Assembly (NCBI GenBank): GCA_035695265.1
Contig: DASSEM010000131.1
Location: 1-5,323 of the forward strand
Length of the DNA stretch: 5,323 nucleotides
DNA from: RHKX01 sp035695265
Lineage (GTDB): Bacteria; Actinomycetota; Thermoleophilia; Solirubrobacterales; 70-9
Direction: 5' to 3'
Positions 1 through 5,200 of this stretch are shown here, in pieces (the first letter of the stretch is position 1; every line of letters starts with the position of its first letter). The translations under genes were made by a program, and so were the position numbers. The notes beneath the pieces are model-generated. The model saw nothing but the letters and a program-made list of their open reading frames with translations. It ran no database searches and had not been told where the DNA came from.

Positions 1-2
1 TG

Positions 3-1367
3 GCGGCGTCGAGCGTGCCGGCCCAGGCGGCGCCCGCCGATGCGACGATCGTCTCCGAGCAGCGGCTCGACCCCCGGCTGCAAGAGCTGACCATCGATGC
101 CCCCGCCCTGGCGGCGAAGTCGAAGGTCCGGGTGCTGCTGCCGGACGGCTACCGGTCCGGGACCAGCCGCCGCTACCCGGTGCTCTACCTGCTCCACGGC
201 GCCGGCGGCAACGAGACGGACTGGACCGTCGCCGGCGCGGCCGCGCGGGCGACCGCGGGCAAGCCGCTGATCGTCGTCATGCCGGACGGAGGCAAGGCGG
301 GCTGGTACACCGACTGGTCGAACGGCGGCGCCGGCGGCCCGCCCGCCTGGGAGCGCTACCACGTCCGGGAGCTGATCCCGCTCGTCGATCGGCGCTTCCG
401 CACCGTTTCGGCGCGGCGGGGACGGGCGATCGCCGGCCTGTCGATGGGCGGCTTCGGGGCGTTCAGCTACGCCGCCCGCCACCCGGACCTGTTCGCCGCA
501 GCGGCGAGCTACTCGGGCGGCGTCGACCTGAACGCCGAGCTCTTCGGCCAGCCGATCGGCAAGATCGCGGTCGATGGCTCGCTCGCTCTCGCCGGCTTCG
601 ACGGCGTCACGGGCGCGGTCCTGTTCGGCGACTTCGCGACCGAGAACGTCCTCTGGCGCGCCCACAACCCGGTCGACCTGGCCGCCAACCTGGACGGCCT
701 GAAGCTCGCCCTCTACACCGGAAACGGCCTACCCGGCGGCCCCTTCGGACCGGACGGGCAGGACATCATCGAGATCGGCGCCCACGAGATGAACGTCAAC
801 CTCCACCGCAGGCTCGCGCGCCTCGGGCTCCCGCACGTCTGGTCCGACTACGGGCCGGGCGGGCACACCTGGCCGTACTGGCGCCGCGACCTGCGCCGGA
901 CGGTCCCGTGGCTGATGCGGCGGTTCGCCCACCCGCGTCCCGCCCCCCGGCAGGTCACGTTCACGGCGGTCGAGCCGACCTACGAGGCCTACGGCTGGCA
1001 GGTCAGGCTGCGGCGGCCGAACGCCGAGTTCAGCACGCTGAGCGACGCCCGCAAGCGCGGCTTCGAGCTGACCGGCAGCGGTCGCGCCCTGGTCCGGACC
1101 CCGCCGCGCTACCGGCCGGGAGCGCGCTACGTGGCATTGATCAGGCGCGCCGGCCACCGCTCCGACGACGTTCGGATCATCGAGATCGACCGCATCCGAG
1201 CCACCCGCTCCGGCCGGCTACGGGTCCGGCTCCACCTGGCGAGGACGAATCGCCTCGACGAGGGCTCGCCTCGTGCCGCGGGCGGGCCGCCCCGCTCGGC
1301 CACCGTGCGGGTCGCGATCAGACGGAAGGCGCCCCGGCCGTTCGCGGCCCACCGGGAGGAACCATGA
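3..1367 (+). CDS. Secreted alpha/beta-hydrolase esterase (putative esterase / antigen 85-like family), 5' end cut by window edge
   Basis: Likely a secreted carboxylesterase or acyltransferase-type serine hydrolase; the substrate cannot be told. The frame is open to the left edge. The first residues (AASSVPAQAAPADA) look like the end of a signal peptide with an Ala-x-Ala cleavage site, so the true start lies outside the window and GTG at 15 is probably internal. Counting from that GTG: a beta-strand and oxyanion-type HGAGG at 61-65, the nucleophile elbow GLSMGG with Ser143, and a C-terminal GGHTW with His284 as probable catalytic His. The acid is probably one of D250/E253 after the TGNG turn at 235-238, which is uncertain. 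This order matches the esterase D/antigen 85 fold (Pfam 'Putative esterase'). Residues about 310-450 form an Arg-rich, beta-strand-like C-terminal extension beyond the hydrolase core, of unknown role. The TGA stop overlaps an ATG at 1364. The family call is firm; specificity is not. Confidence 0.9.
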   Translation, partial: AASSVPAQAAPADATIVSEQRLDPRLQELTIDAPALAAKSKVRVLLPDGYRSGTSRRYPVLYLLHGAGGNETDWTVAGAAARATAGKPLIVVMPDGGKAGWYTDWSNGGAGGPPAWERYHVRELIPLVDRRFRTVSARRGRAIAGLSMGGFGAFSYAARHPDLFAAAASYSGGVDLNAELFGQPIGKIAVDGSLALAGFDGVTGAVLFGDFATENVLWRAHNPVDLAANLDGLKLALYTGNGLPGGPFGPDGQDIIEIGAHEMNVNLHRRLARLGLPHVWSDYGPGGHTWPYWRRDLRRTVPWLMRRFAHPRPAPRQVTFTAVEPTYEAYGWQVRLRRPNAEFSTLSDARKRGFELTGSGRALVRTPPRYRPGARYVALIRRAGHRSDDVRIIEIDRIRATRSGRLRVRLHLARTNRLDEGSPRAAGGPPRSATVRVAIRRKAPRPFAAHREEP

Positions 1368-1636
1368 CCGCCGCGGCAGCAGACCGCCCGACGGCCATCG
1401 GCGGCCGACCCCCCGACGGATTTGCCGTGCTACGCCTCGACGAGTGCCAGGACCGTCTCAGGGCGAACACCGTCGTGCTTCATCGCCTCCGCCGCCTCCT
1501 CAGTCGCCAGGGCCTCCTGCCAATCGGACACGTCCGGGACCTCGACAATCAACCCGACCCGATTCGATCCCTCCGGATCTCGAAAGGTGCGCACGGTCAT
1601 TCCGCGCGGCCCGAAGAACTCCTCTCGCTTCGGTGA
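1364..1636 (+). other. Doubtful 90-codon frame coupled to the esterase stop; possible remnant of a former operon partner
   Basis: Seen: GGGAGG at 1354-1359, a 4-nt spacer, then ATG at 1364 overlapping the esterase TGA as ATGA. This is the classic arrangement for translational coupling. The frame begins MTAAAADRPTAIGGRPPDGF, a plausible protein N-terminus, and runs to TGA at 1634-1636. From about 1430 onward it lies entirely antisense to the 86-aa gene on the minus strand, whose protein looks far more real, and the plus-frame product there is an Arg/Leu-rich string typical of a shadow frame. I therefore infer either a chance frame or the first ~22 codons of a real gene whose remainder was lost at a junction near 1425-1430. 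No function can be given. Confidence 0.2.
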
Positions 1637-1690
1637 AGCAAGCCAGTGATCGACATCGTCTACCTCGTGGAACACCACAATCGTTGGCAT
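1430..1690 (-). CDS. Small conserved-type protein, 86 aa, possible dimeric alpha/beta-barrel fold
   Basis: Function unknown. I chose the ATG at 1690 (protein starts MPTIVVFHEV) rather than the longer frame from 1765. The preceding 25 codons read as non-coding, and GGAGG plus GAGG lie 5-11 nt upstream of this ATG on the minus strand. The pattern is strand 1 (residues 3-10), a helix with a DHW motif (14-17), a GPRGM turn (27-31), strands at 32-36 and 44-51 (RVGLIVEV), a helix 55-72 rich in Ala/Glu, and a last strand 79-85. This beta-alpha-beta-beta-alpha-beta order resembles ferredoxin-like dimeric barrels (antibiotic-biosynthesis-monooxygenase or EthD-like), which is an inference from pattern only. 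No Cys and no signal peptide, so it is probably cytosolic. It is convergent with the esterase (62-nt gap) and lies in the lowest-GC part of the window. Confidence 0.75.
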   Translation of the reverse strand: MPTIVVFHEVDDVDHWLASPKREEFFGPRGMTVRTFRDPEGSNRVGLIVEVPDVSDWQEALATEEAAEAMKHDGVRPETVLALVEA

Positions 1691-1724
1691 CGCTACCTCA
1701 TCCTCCACAGATCGCCTCGGAGTG

Positions 1725-1753
1725 ACGCTATCCGCACGAACCGCGGACCGCAA
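1725..1753 (-). promoter_or_regulatory. Possible promoter of the 86-aa gene
   Basis: On the minus strand TTGCGG (1748-1753) and TAGCGT (1725-1730) are separated by exactly 17 nt, and the -10 fits the loose actinobacterial TANNNT pattern. A start near 1718 would leave a leader of about 28 nt containing the GGAGG before the ATG at 1690. Each hexamer matches the E. coli consensus at only 3 of 6 positions, so spacing and position carry most of the weight. Confidence 0.3.
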
Positions 1754-1758
1754 CGCCA

Positions 1759-1773
1759 GGCGCACAAGGCGCC
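1759..1773 (-). terminator. Weak hairpin downstream of tRNA-Pro
   Basis: GGCGC (1759-1763) and GCGCC (1769-1773) form a perfect 5-bp GC stem around a 5-nt loop, 25 nt past the tRNA 3' end in the direction of its transcription. There is no T-run after it, so it could be a factor-dependent or processing-linked stop, or chance in GC-rich DNA. It also lies just upstream of the possible promoter of the 86-aa gene. Confidence 0.25.
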
Positions 1774-1785
1774 ACGGCGGCCGGT

Positions 1786-1800
1786 GCCAATCGCCAATCG
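1786..1800. repeat. Two tandem copies of CCAATCG at the tRNA 3' end
   Basis: CCAATCG occurs twice head to tail at 1787-1793 and 1794-1800; with the preceding G the period-7 tract spans 15 nt. The second copy includes the discriminator base and the last two acceptor-stem bases of tRNA-Pro. It is short enough to be slippage or chance. Confidence 0.4.
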
Positions 1801-1871
1801 GGGCGCCCGGATTTGAACCGGGGACCTCACCGACCCGAACGGTGCGCGCTACCAGGCTGCGCCACGCCCCG
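1798..1871 (-). tRNA. tRNA-Pro, anticodon CGG (reads CCG codons)
   Basis: A full 74-nt cloverleaf can be drawn by hand on the minus strand. The acceptor stem CGGGGCG pairs with CGCCCCG, the D-stem GCGC/GCGC encloses AGCCTGGTA, and the anticodon stem CACCG/CGGTG encloses the 7-nt loop TTCGGGT, giving anticodon CGG at 1835-1837. The variable loop is AGGTC and the T-stem CCCGG/CCGGG encloses TTCAAAT. The discriminator is A. The C1-G72 pair and the D-loop are typical of bacterial tRNA-Pro. The 3' CCA is not encoded (TTG follows) and must be added by tRNA nucleotidyltransferase. The gene begins 17 nt after the stop of the DsbA-like gene, so it may be processed from that transcript. A -10-like CATACT (1882-1887) without a good -35 could also give it its own weak start. 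Confidence 0.96.
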
Positions 1872-1888
1872 AGGGCGACGCAGTATGA

Positions 1889-2569
1889 CTAACTGACCCG
1901 GTCGATGGCCGCCTCGACGTCGGCGAGGCTCGGCGCGTCGTCGAGCTCCTCGCTGCCGCCCACGCCGGTGACGACCACGGCGGGGTCGGCGGGGATCTGA
2001 AGCTCGGTGCCGAGGTCGTTGCCGGCGCGAGCTGCCTGCTCTGCCTCCGGCCCGGCCATCGCCTGCTCCCATTCGGCCGGCTCGAGCTTCGGCACCGCCG
2101 CGGCGATCTCATCGAGGAACTCGCGGGTCACCCCCTGCTCCGGCACCTGATCGAGGTTGCGCACGAACACCTCGATGAACTGCCACTGGCGGTCCTGCTG
2201 GCCGGCCGCCTCGGCGGCGACCCCGCCGAGCGTCACGGGCTTGCCGCCGAGCGGATAGTGGCGGAAGATCATCTGAGCCTCGCCGGTCCGCACGTAGTCG
2301 CGGATCAGGGGGTCGACAACCTCGAGCTGGTAGTCGGCGCAGCGGGTGCACTGGATGTCGTTGAAGACGTCGATCGTCACCGGCGCGTCAGCGGCGCCGA
2401 GGCGGTCGCCGAGCTGGGGAATCCCGGCGATCAGCTCCTGCACCTCGCCCGAGCCGACGATCGAGAACTCCTCCTCCTTGTGCTCGCCGATCGACAGCGA
2501 GACCAGCCCGGCGCCGAGCGCGATCGCGGCGACGCTGAGCAGGACGAGCGGAATCCAGCGACTCTGCAT
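1889..2569 (-). CDS. Membrane-anchored DsbA-like thiol:disulfide oxidoreductase (thioredoxin fold)
   Basis: Probably forms or rearranges disulfide bonds in exported proteins outside the cytoplasmic membrane. The 226-residue product has an N-terminal hydrophobic segment at about 6-27 after SRW, read as an uncleaved signal anchor because no clear cleavage or lipobox Cys follows. A linker (29-60) precedes the thioredoxin fold: LGAADAPVTIDVFNDIQCTRC gives strand beta1 and the redox motif C74-T-R-C77, followed by an active-site helix. FRHYPL (102-107) is typical of the DsbA / Thioredoxin_4 group. Pro196 in ADPAVVVTG is the probable cis-Pro facing the active site, although this group more often has Thr-Pro there. 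The ATG at 2569 lies 12 nt after the upstream 90-aa gene's stop and has no clear Shine-Dalgarno, which suggests translational coupling. No DsbB/VKOR partner is in the window. Whether it is an oxidase or a reductase cannot be read from sequence. Confidence 0.87.
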   Translation of the reverse strand: MQSRWIPLVLLSVAAIALGAGLVSLSIGEHKEEEFSIVGSGEVQELIAGIPQLGDRLGAADAPVTIDVFNDIQCTRCADYQLEVVDPLIRDYVRTGEAQMIFRHYPLGGKPVTLGGVAAEAAGQQDRQWQFIEVFVRNLDQVPEQGVTREFLDEIAAAVPKLEPAEWEQAMAGPEAEQAARAGNDLGTELQIPADPAVVVTGVGGSEELDDAPSLADVEAAIDRVS

Positions 2570-2581
2570 CGGTCAGATGGT

Positions 2582-2854
2582 CTAGCCTGCGACGGCCTTG
2601 TAGTAGCGAACGGCGAGGCCGGTCAGCAGCATCCCGAAGGCCTCCTCGACGTCGATCCCGGCCGCCGCCGCGTAGGCGGAGAGGCCGGTGCGCTCGATCT
2701 CGGCGCTGCGCTCGACGACCTCGTCGACGAGCTCGGGGTGCTGGTCGCTGAAGAACGCGCCCATCGAGTAGAGGTCGGTGTCCATCAGCGACTCGACGAA
2801 ATCGCCGGCGGCGGAGGTCCGGGCTGCAGGCTGCTCGATCGTCACGGCGACCAT
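2582..2854 (-). CDS. Protein of unknown function, 90 aa, first gene of the leftward cluster
   Basis: I do not recognise this family. It is acidic and looks mostly helical: a short unstructured start (1-16, Pro/Ala/Thr-rich), then helices around FVESLMDTDLYSM (19-31), ELVDEVVERSAEIERTGL (41-58), SAYAAAAG and EEAFGMLLTGLAVRYYKAVAG near the end. No Cys, no metal motif and no convincing transmembrane segment. The C-terminal stretch is amphipathic, so a cytosolic protein is likeliest. The ATG at 2854 lacks a Shine-Dalgarno within 15 nt, so translation may be leaderless-like or use another start. It lies 12 nt upstream of the DsbA-like gene on the same strand, implying one transcript. Good GC3 bias and the tight junction argue that it is real; the opposite-strand 235-codon frame over it is Asp/Gly/Arg-rich shadow. 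Confidence 0.7.
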   Translation of the reverse strand: MVAVTIEQPAARTSAAGDFVESLMDTDLYSMGAFFSDQHPELVDEVVERSAEIERTGLSAYAAAAGIDVEEAFGMLLTGLAVRYYKAVAG

Positions 2855-2887
2855 CGTAGAGCGGCGGCGGGACCGGCCCCGAGCAGA

Positions 2888-2915
2888 CGTCGACCCCGCC
2901 TAGACGGGGTCGACG
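2888..2915. repeat. Perfect palindromic hairpin, 11-bp stem and 6-nt loop
   Basis: CGTCGACCCCG (2888-2898) is the exact reverse complement of CGGGGTCGACG (2905-2915), with loop CCTAGA. It lies 34 nt upstream of the leftward 90-aa gene, inside its presumed 5' leader or promoter. Neither side carries a T-run, so a classic intrinsic terminator is unlikely, and the position between divergent genes also argues against one. An operator for a dimeric regulator, a 5'-leader structure or a leftover terminator of a lost gene are the alternatives. The loop holds CTAG, so TAG reads on both strands. Confidence 0.75.
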
Positions 2916-3047
2916 CTGACCAGGAGATGTCGGACGCGGCGAAGGTCACCGCGCTCGGACGCTGATTCGGCTCACTCGCGACGTCAGTCCAATCGCCGGT
3001 CACGCCTTGGACGGATGGACTACCTCGGTCGATGCGTCATCCGGCTC

Positions 3048-3075
3048 TTGACACGTCGCCGGCAGGCGATATACA
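3048..3075 (+). promoter_or_regulatory. Sigma70-type promoter for the 58-aa gene
   Basis: A perfect TTGACA (3048-3053), a 16-nt spacer and TATACA (3070-3075) lie just before the gene. Transcription would start near 3082-3084, leaving a leader of about 27 nt that carries the AGGAGG. A consensus -35 is uncommon by chance in DNA this GC-rich, and the local AT-rich dip at the -10 supports it. It also rules out the in-frame upstream ATG at 3032 as the main start. Confidence 0.65.
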
Positions 3076-3097
3076 TGGCTGCACGCGATCCACCATC

Positions 3098-3103
3098 AGG
3101 AGG
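3098..3103 (+). promoter_or_regulatory. Shine-Dalgarno AGGAGG that fixes a TTG start
   Basis: AGGAGG is followed after 6 nt by TTG at 3110 in the reading frame of the 58-aa protein. No ATG or GTG in that frame is better placed, so this site decides the start. Confidence 0.8.
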
Positions 3104-3109
3104 AGTGCC

Positions 3110-3286
3110 TTGGCGAATCACCTGACGCCCACGGAGCTGGCCGACGAGGTCGACATGAAGCGGCAGGAGGTGATTGCGAGGTGTGTGCAGATGGGAATCC
3201 CGATCCTGCACGGGCGGATCGACAAGACCCTGTTTCTGACCTCGCTCCGCCAGCTCGGCCTGCAGGCTCCCAAGCGCGCCGCCTGA
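3110..3286 (+). CDS. Small putative nucleic-acid-binding protein, 58 aa (helix-turn-helix or IF2-N-like)
   Basis: The TTG start is chosen from the AGGAGG 6 nt upstream and the promoter ending at 3075; the same frame is open from ATG 3032, but that lies upstream of the -35. Residues 5-30 (LTPTELADEV, a polar turn, MKRQEVIARCVQMGIPI) give two short helices split by a turn, followed by a beta-hairpin-like stretch (IPILHGRID) and a last helix (TLFLTSLRQLG, about 40-50). The tail KRAA is basic. This layout resembles small winged or MerR-like helix-turn-helix domains; the spacing 'LA-x-E-(x)-V-I-(x)-M-G-I' also recalls the N-terminal domain of initiation factor IF2. Both are inferences from pattern. 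It could regulate the fatty-acid-CoA ligase 98 nt downstream or nearby genes. One Cys (C25), no membrane segment. Confidence 0.72.
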   Translation: MANHLTPTELADEVDMKRQEVIARCVQMGIPILHGRIDKTLFLTSLRQLGLQAPKRAA

Positions 3287-3295
3287 CCATTACCG

Positions 3296-3312
3296 GCGAC
3301 CGGCCCGGTCGC
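3296..3312 (+). terminator. Hairpin after the 58-aa gene (possible terminator or attenuator)
   Basis: GCGACCG (3296-3302) pairs perfectly with CGGTCGC (3306-3312) around a 3-nt loop, 9 nt after the stop codon. It is followed by GAGGTTTCAT, a short T-run only. The right arm overlaps another perfect 10-bp stem with 3341-3350, so the two structures exclude each other. Confidence 0.5.
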
Positions 3313-3350
3313 GAGGTTTCATAGACTGGCTCAAAGGGACCGACCGGGCC
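3302..3350 (+). promoter_or_regulatory. Alternative long stem in the leader of the acyl-CoA ligase gene
   Basis: GGCCCGGTCG (3302-3311) is the exact reverse complement of CGACCGGGCC (3341-3350), separated by 29 nt. Forming it uses bases 3302 and 3306-3311 of the upstream hairpin, so only one can exist at a time. The arm ends 34 nt before the ATG at 3385. The geometry is that of a terminator/antiterminator pair; a regulatory role is inference. Confidence 0.4.
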
Positions 3351-3384
3351 CCGTTCCATCGCGATTGAGAGGAGCGAGAACGCC

Positions 3385-5196
3385 ATGGAGGCAGCCGCGT
3401 TGACCGGTACAGCGGGCAGCGAGGGGACCGGCAGCAGGACTGTCGCCGACCTCCTGCCACTCTCAGCGGCCCGCTACGGCGACGCTCCCGCGATGCGCTG
3501 GAAGGAGTCCACCGGCACCTGGACGAGCCAATCGTTCACCGAGGTCGGTGCAGTCGTCGAGCGGCTCGCACTCGGGCTGATCGACCTCGGCATCGAGCAG
3601 GGCGACAAGGTCGCGATCCTCGCCAACACGCGGCCGGAATGGACCCACTTCGACTTCGCCGCGCTCAGCGCCGGCGCCACGGTCGTCCCGATCTATCAGA
3701 CCAACTCCGCCGAGGAGTGTCAGTACGTGCTCGAGAACTCGGACGCGCGTCTCGTCGCGGTCGAGAACGAGGAGCAGTTCGCCAAGATCCGCGCCGTCCG
3801 CGACCGCCTGCCGAAGCTCGAGCAGGTGGTGATCATGGAGGGCACCGCCGAGGATGCGATCGCCCTTGACGAGCTGCGCGAGCGCGGCTCAGGCCGCGAC
3901 CGATCCGAATGGGAGGCGCGCTACGGCGCGGTCACCCCCGACGACGTCTGCACGATCATCTACACGTCGGGGACGACCGGCCCGCCGAAGGGCTGCGTGA
4001 TCAGCCACGGCAACTACCGGGCGATGCTCGACATGACCCGATCGGTCGCCGTCGTCGAGCCCGGCGACATCGTCTACCTGTTCCTGCCGCTGGCGCATTC
4101 CTTCGCGCTGCTGCTGCAGCTCGGCAGCTTCGACATCGGCGGATCGATCGCCTACTGGGAGCGCGACCCGCTGAAGATCATCCCCAACCTGAGCGAGGTC
4201 CGTCCTCACTACTTCCCGTCGGTCCCGCGGATCTTCGAGAAGATCTATGCGGCCGCCACCTCGGCCGCCGACAAGGAAGGCGGGCTCAAGAAGCGGATCT
4301 TCTGGTGGGCGATCGGGGTCGGATCGAAGGTGCGGGAGCTGGAGCGGCGAGGCGAGAAGCCGGGCTTCCTGCTCAGCCGCCAGCACGCGTTCGCCGACCG
4401 ACAGGTGCTGTCGAAGATCCGCAACCTGTTCGGCGGCCGGGTCCGCCAGTGCGTCAGCGGCGCCGCCCCGATCAACACCGACATCCTCCGCTTCTTCGAT
4501 GCCGCCGGGGTCCTCGTCCTCGAGGGCTACGGGATGACCGAGACCTCGACCGCGGCGACGATCTCGATTCCCGAGGACTTCAAGTTCGGGACGGTCGGCC
4601 GTCCCTTCCCCGGCTGCGAGGTGAAGATCGCCGACGACGGCGAGGTGCTGATCAAGGGCCCGAACATCTTCCAGGGCTATTACAAGAACGACGAGGCGAC
4701 CTCGGAGACGCTCGTCGACGGCTGGCTGCACACCGGCGACCTCGGCCAGCTCGACAGCGACGGCTACCTGTCGATCACCGGTCGCAAGAAGGACATCATC
4801 ATCACCGCCGGGGGCAAGAACATCACGCCGGCGAACCTCGAGGCGGAGATCAAGCAGCACCCGCTGATCAGCCAGTGCGTGGTGATCGGCGACCGCCGAC
4901 CCTACCTCGTCGCCCTCGTCACGCTCGACCCCGAGGCGGCGACGGCGTACGCGGCCGAGCACGGCCTCCCCGACGACCCCGTGGCGCTCGCCTCCAACCC
5001 CGATGTCTCGGCCTCGGTCATGGCCCACGTCGATCAGGTCAACGCCAAGTTCGCCCGCGTCGAGCAGGTCAAGAAGATCGACATCCTCCCCCACGACCTC
5101 TCCCAGGAGACCGGCGAGCTGACCCCGACGATGAAGGTCAAGCGCAACGTCGTCGCCGAGAAGTACGCGGCCGAGATCGAATCTCTCTACGGATAG
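3385..5196 (+). CDS. Long-chain fatty-acid-CoA ligase (AMP-forming), FadD15-like
   Basis: Activates fatty acids: fatty acid + ATP + CoA gives acyl-CoA + AMP + PPi, through an acyl-adenylate; cytosolic or membrane-associated. At 603 residues it has the normal length of the bacterial long-chain group. Motifs in order: P-loop YTSGTTGPPKG (193-203); the long-chain-type middle section with a SGAAPI motif; GYGMTET (381-387, A5); GWLHTGD (446-452, Asp452 contacting the AMP ribose); hinge GRKKDIIITAGGKNITP (466-482); and near the end GELTPTMKVKR (577-587), where Lys584 is the probable catalytic lysine. The NITPANLEAEI signature is typical of the FAA1/FadD15-type subgroup rather than FadD of E. coli. 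ATG 3385 is preceded by AGAGGAG (3368-3374) at 10 nt. No partner gene of beta-oxidation lies in the window. The reaction is firm; chain length and pathway (degradation, lipid synthesis or recycling) are not readable. Confidence 0.95.
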   Translation: MEAAALTGTAGSEGTGSRTVADLLPLSAARYGDAPAMRWKESTGTWTSQSFTEVGAVVERLALGLIDLGIEQGDKVAILANTRPEWTHFDFAALSAGATVVPIYQTNSAEECQYVLENSDARLVAVENEEQFAKIRAVRDRLPKLEQVVIMEGTAEDAIALDELRERGSGRDRSEWEARYGAVTPDDVCTIIYTSGTTGPPKGCVISHGNYRAMLDMTRSVAVVEPGDIVYLFLPLAHSFALLLQLGSFDIGGSIAYWERDPLKIIPNLSEVRPHYFPSVPRIFEKIYAAATSAADKEGGLKKRIFWWAIGVGSKVRELERRGEKPGFLLSRQHAFADRQVLSKIRNLFGGRVRQCVSGAAPINTDILRFFDAAGVLVLEGYGMTETSTAATISIPEDFKFGTVGRPFPGCEVKIADDGEVLIKGPNIFQGYYKNDEATSETLVDGWLHTGDLGQLDSDGYLSITGRKKDIIITAGGKNITPANLEAEIKQHPLISQCVVIGDRRPYLVALVTLDPEAATAYAAEHGLPDDPVALASNPDVSASVMAHVDQVNAKFARVEQVKKIDILPHDLSQETGELTPTMKVKRNVVAEKYAAEIESLYG

Positions 5197-5200
5197 TCGT

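Larger units (their letters stand above)
2855..3109. other. Divergent intergenic region
   Basis: These 255 bases separate the leftward 90-aa/DsbA-like/tRNA cluster from the rightward 58-aa gene. They hold an 11-bp-stem palindrome (2888-2915), a sigma70-type promoter reading right (3048-3075) and a strong ribosome-binding site (3098-3103). I could not find a convincing promoter for the leftward cluster. Open frames on both strands here lack a start with a ribosome-binding site and are not called. Confidence 0.6.

Noticed and set aside
729..1157. 142-codon minus-strand frame within the esterase
   Set aside because: Pro/Arg/Gly/Ala-rich shadow of the esterase with no recognisable motif.
1273..1725. 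150-codon plus-strand frame spanning the esterase end and the 86-aa gene
   Set aside because: Pro/Arg/Ser-rich, starts inside the esterase without a ribosome-binding site, and does not resemble a folded protein.
2258..2965. 235-codon open frame on the plus strand across the DsbA-like and 90-aa genes
   Set aside because: Composition is low-complexity Asp/Gly/Arg typical of a complementary frame, no ribosome-binding site, and it crosses the boundary of two well-supported minus genes.
2856..3036. Minus-strand frame without a stop for about 60 codons upstream of the 90-aa gene
   Set aside because: No ATG, only GTG codons without a ribosome-binding site, and it crosses the palindrome; could be decayed coding DNA, but I cannot support a gene.
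3032..3109. In-frame upstream ATG extending the 58-aa protein to 84 residues
   Set aside because: It lies upstream of the -35/-10 at 3048-3075, lacks a Shine-Dalgarno, and the TTG at 3110 has a perfect AGGAGG.
3889..5094. 401-codon open frame on the minus strand opposite the fatty-acid-CoA ligase
   Set aside because: Asp/Val/Gly/Arg-rich shadow of a gene with all its family motifs intact on the plus strand; long antisense frames are expected in DNA of this GC content.
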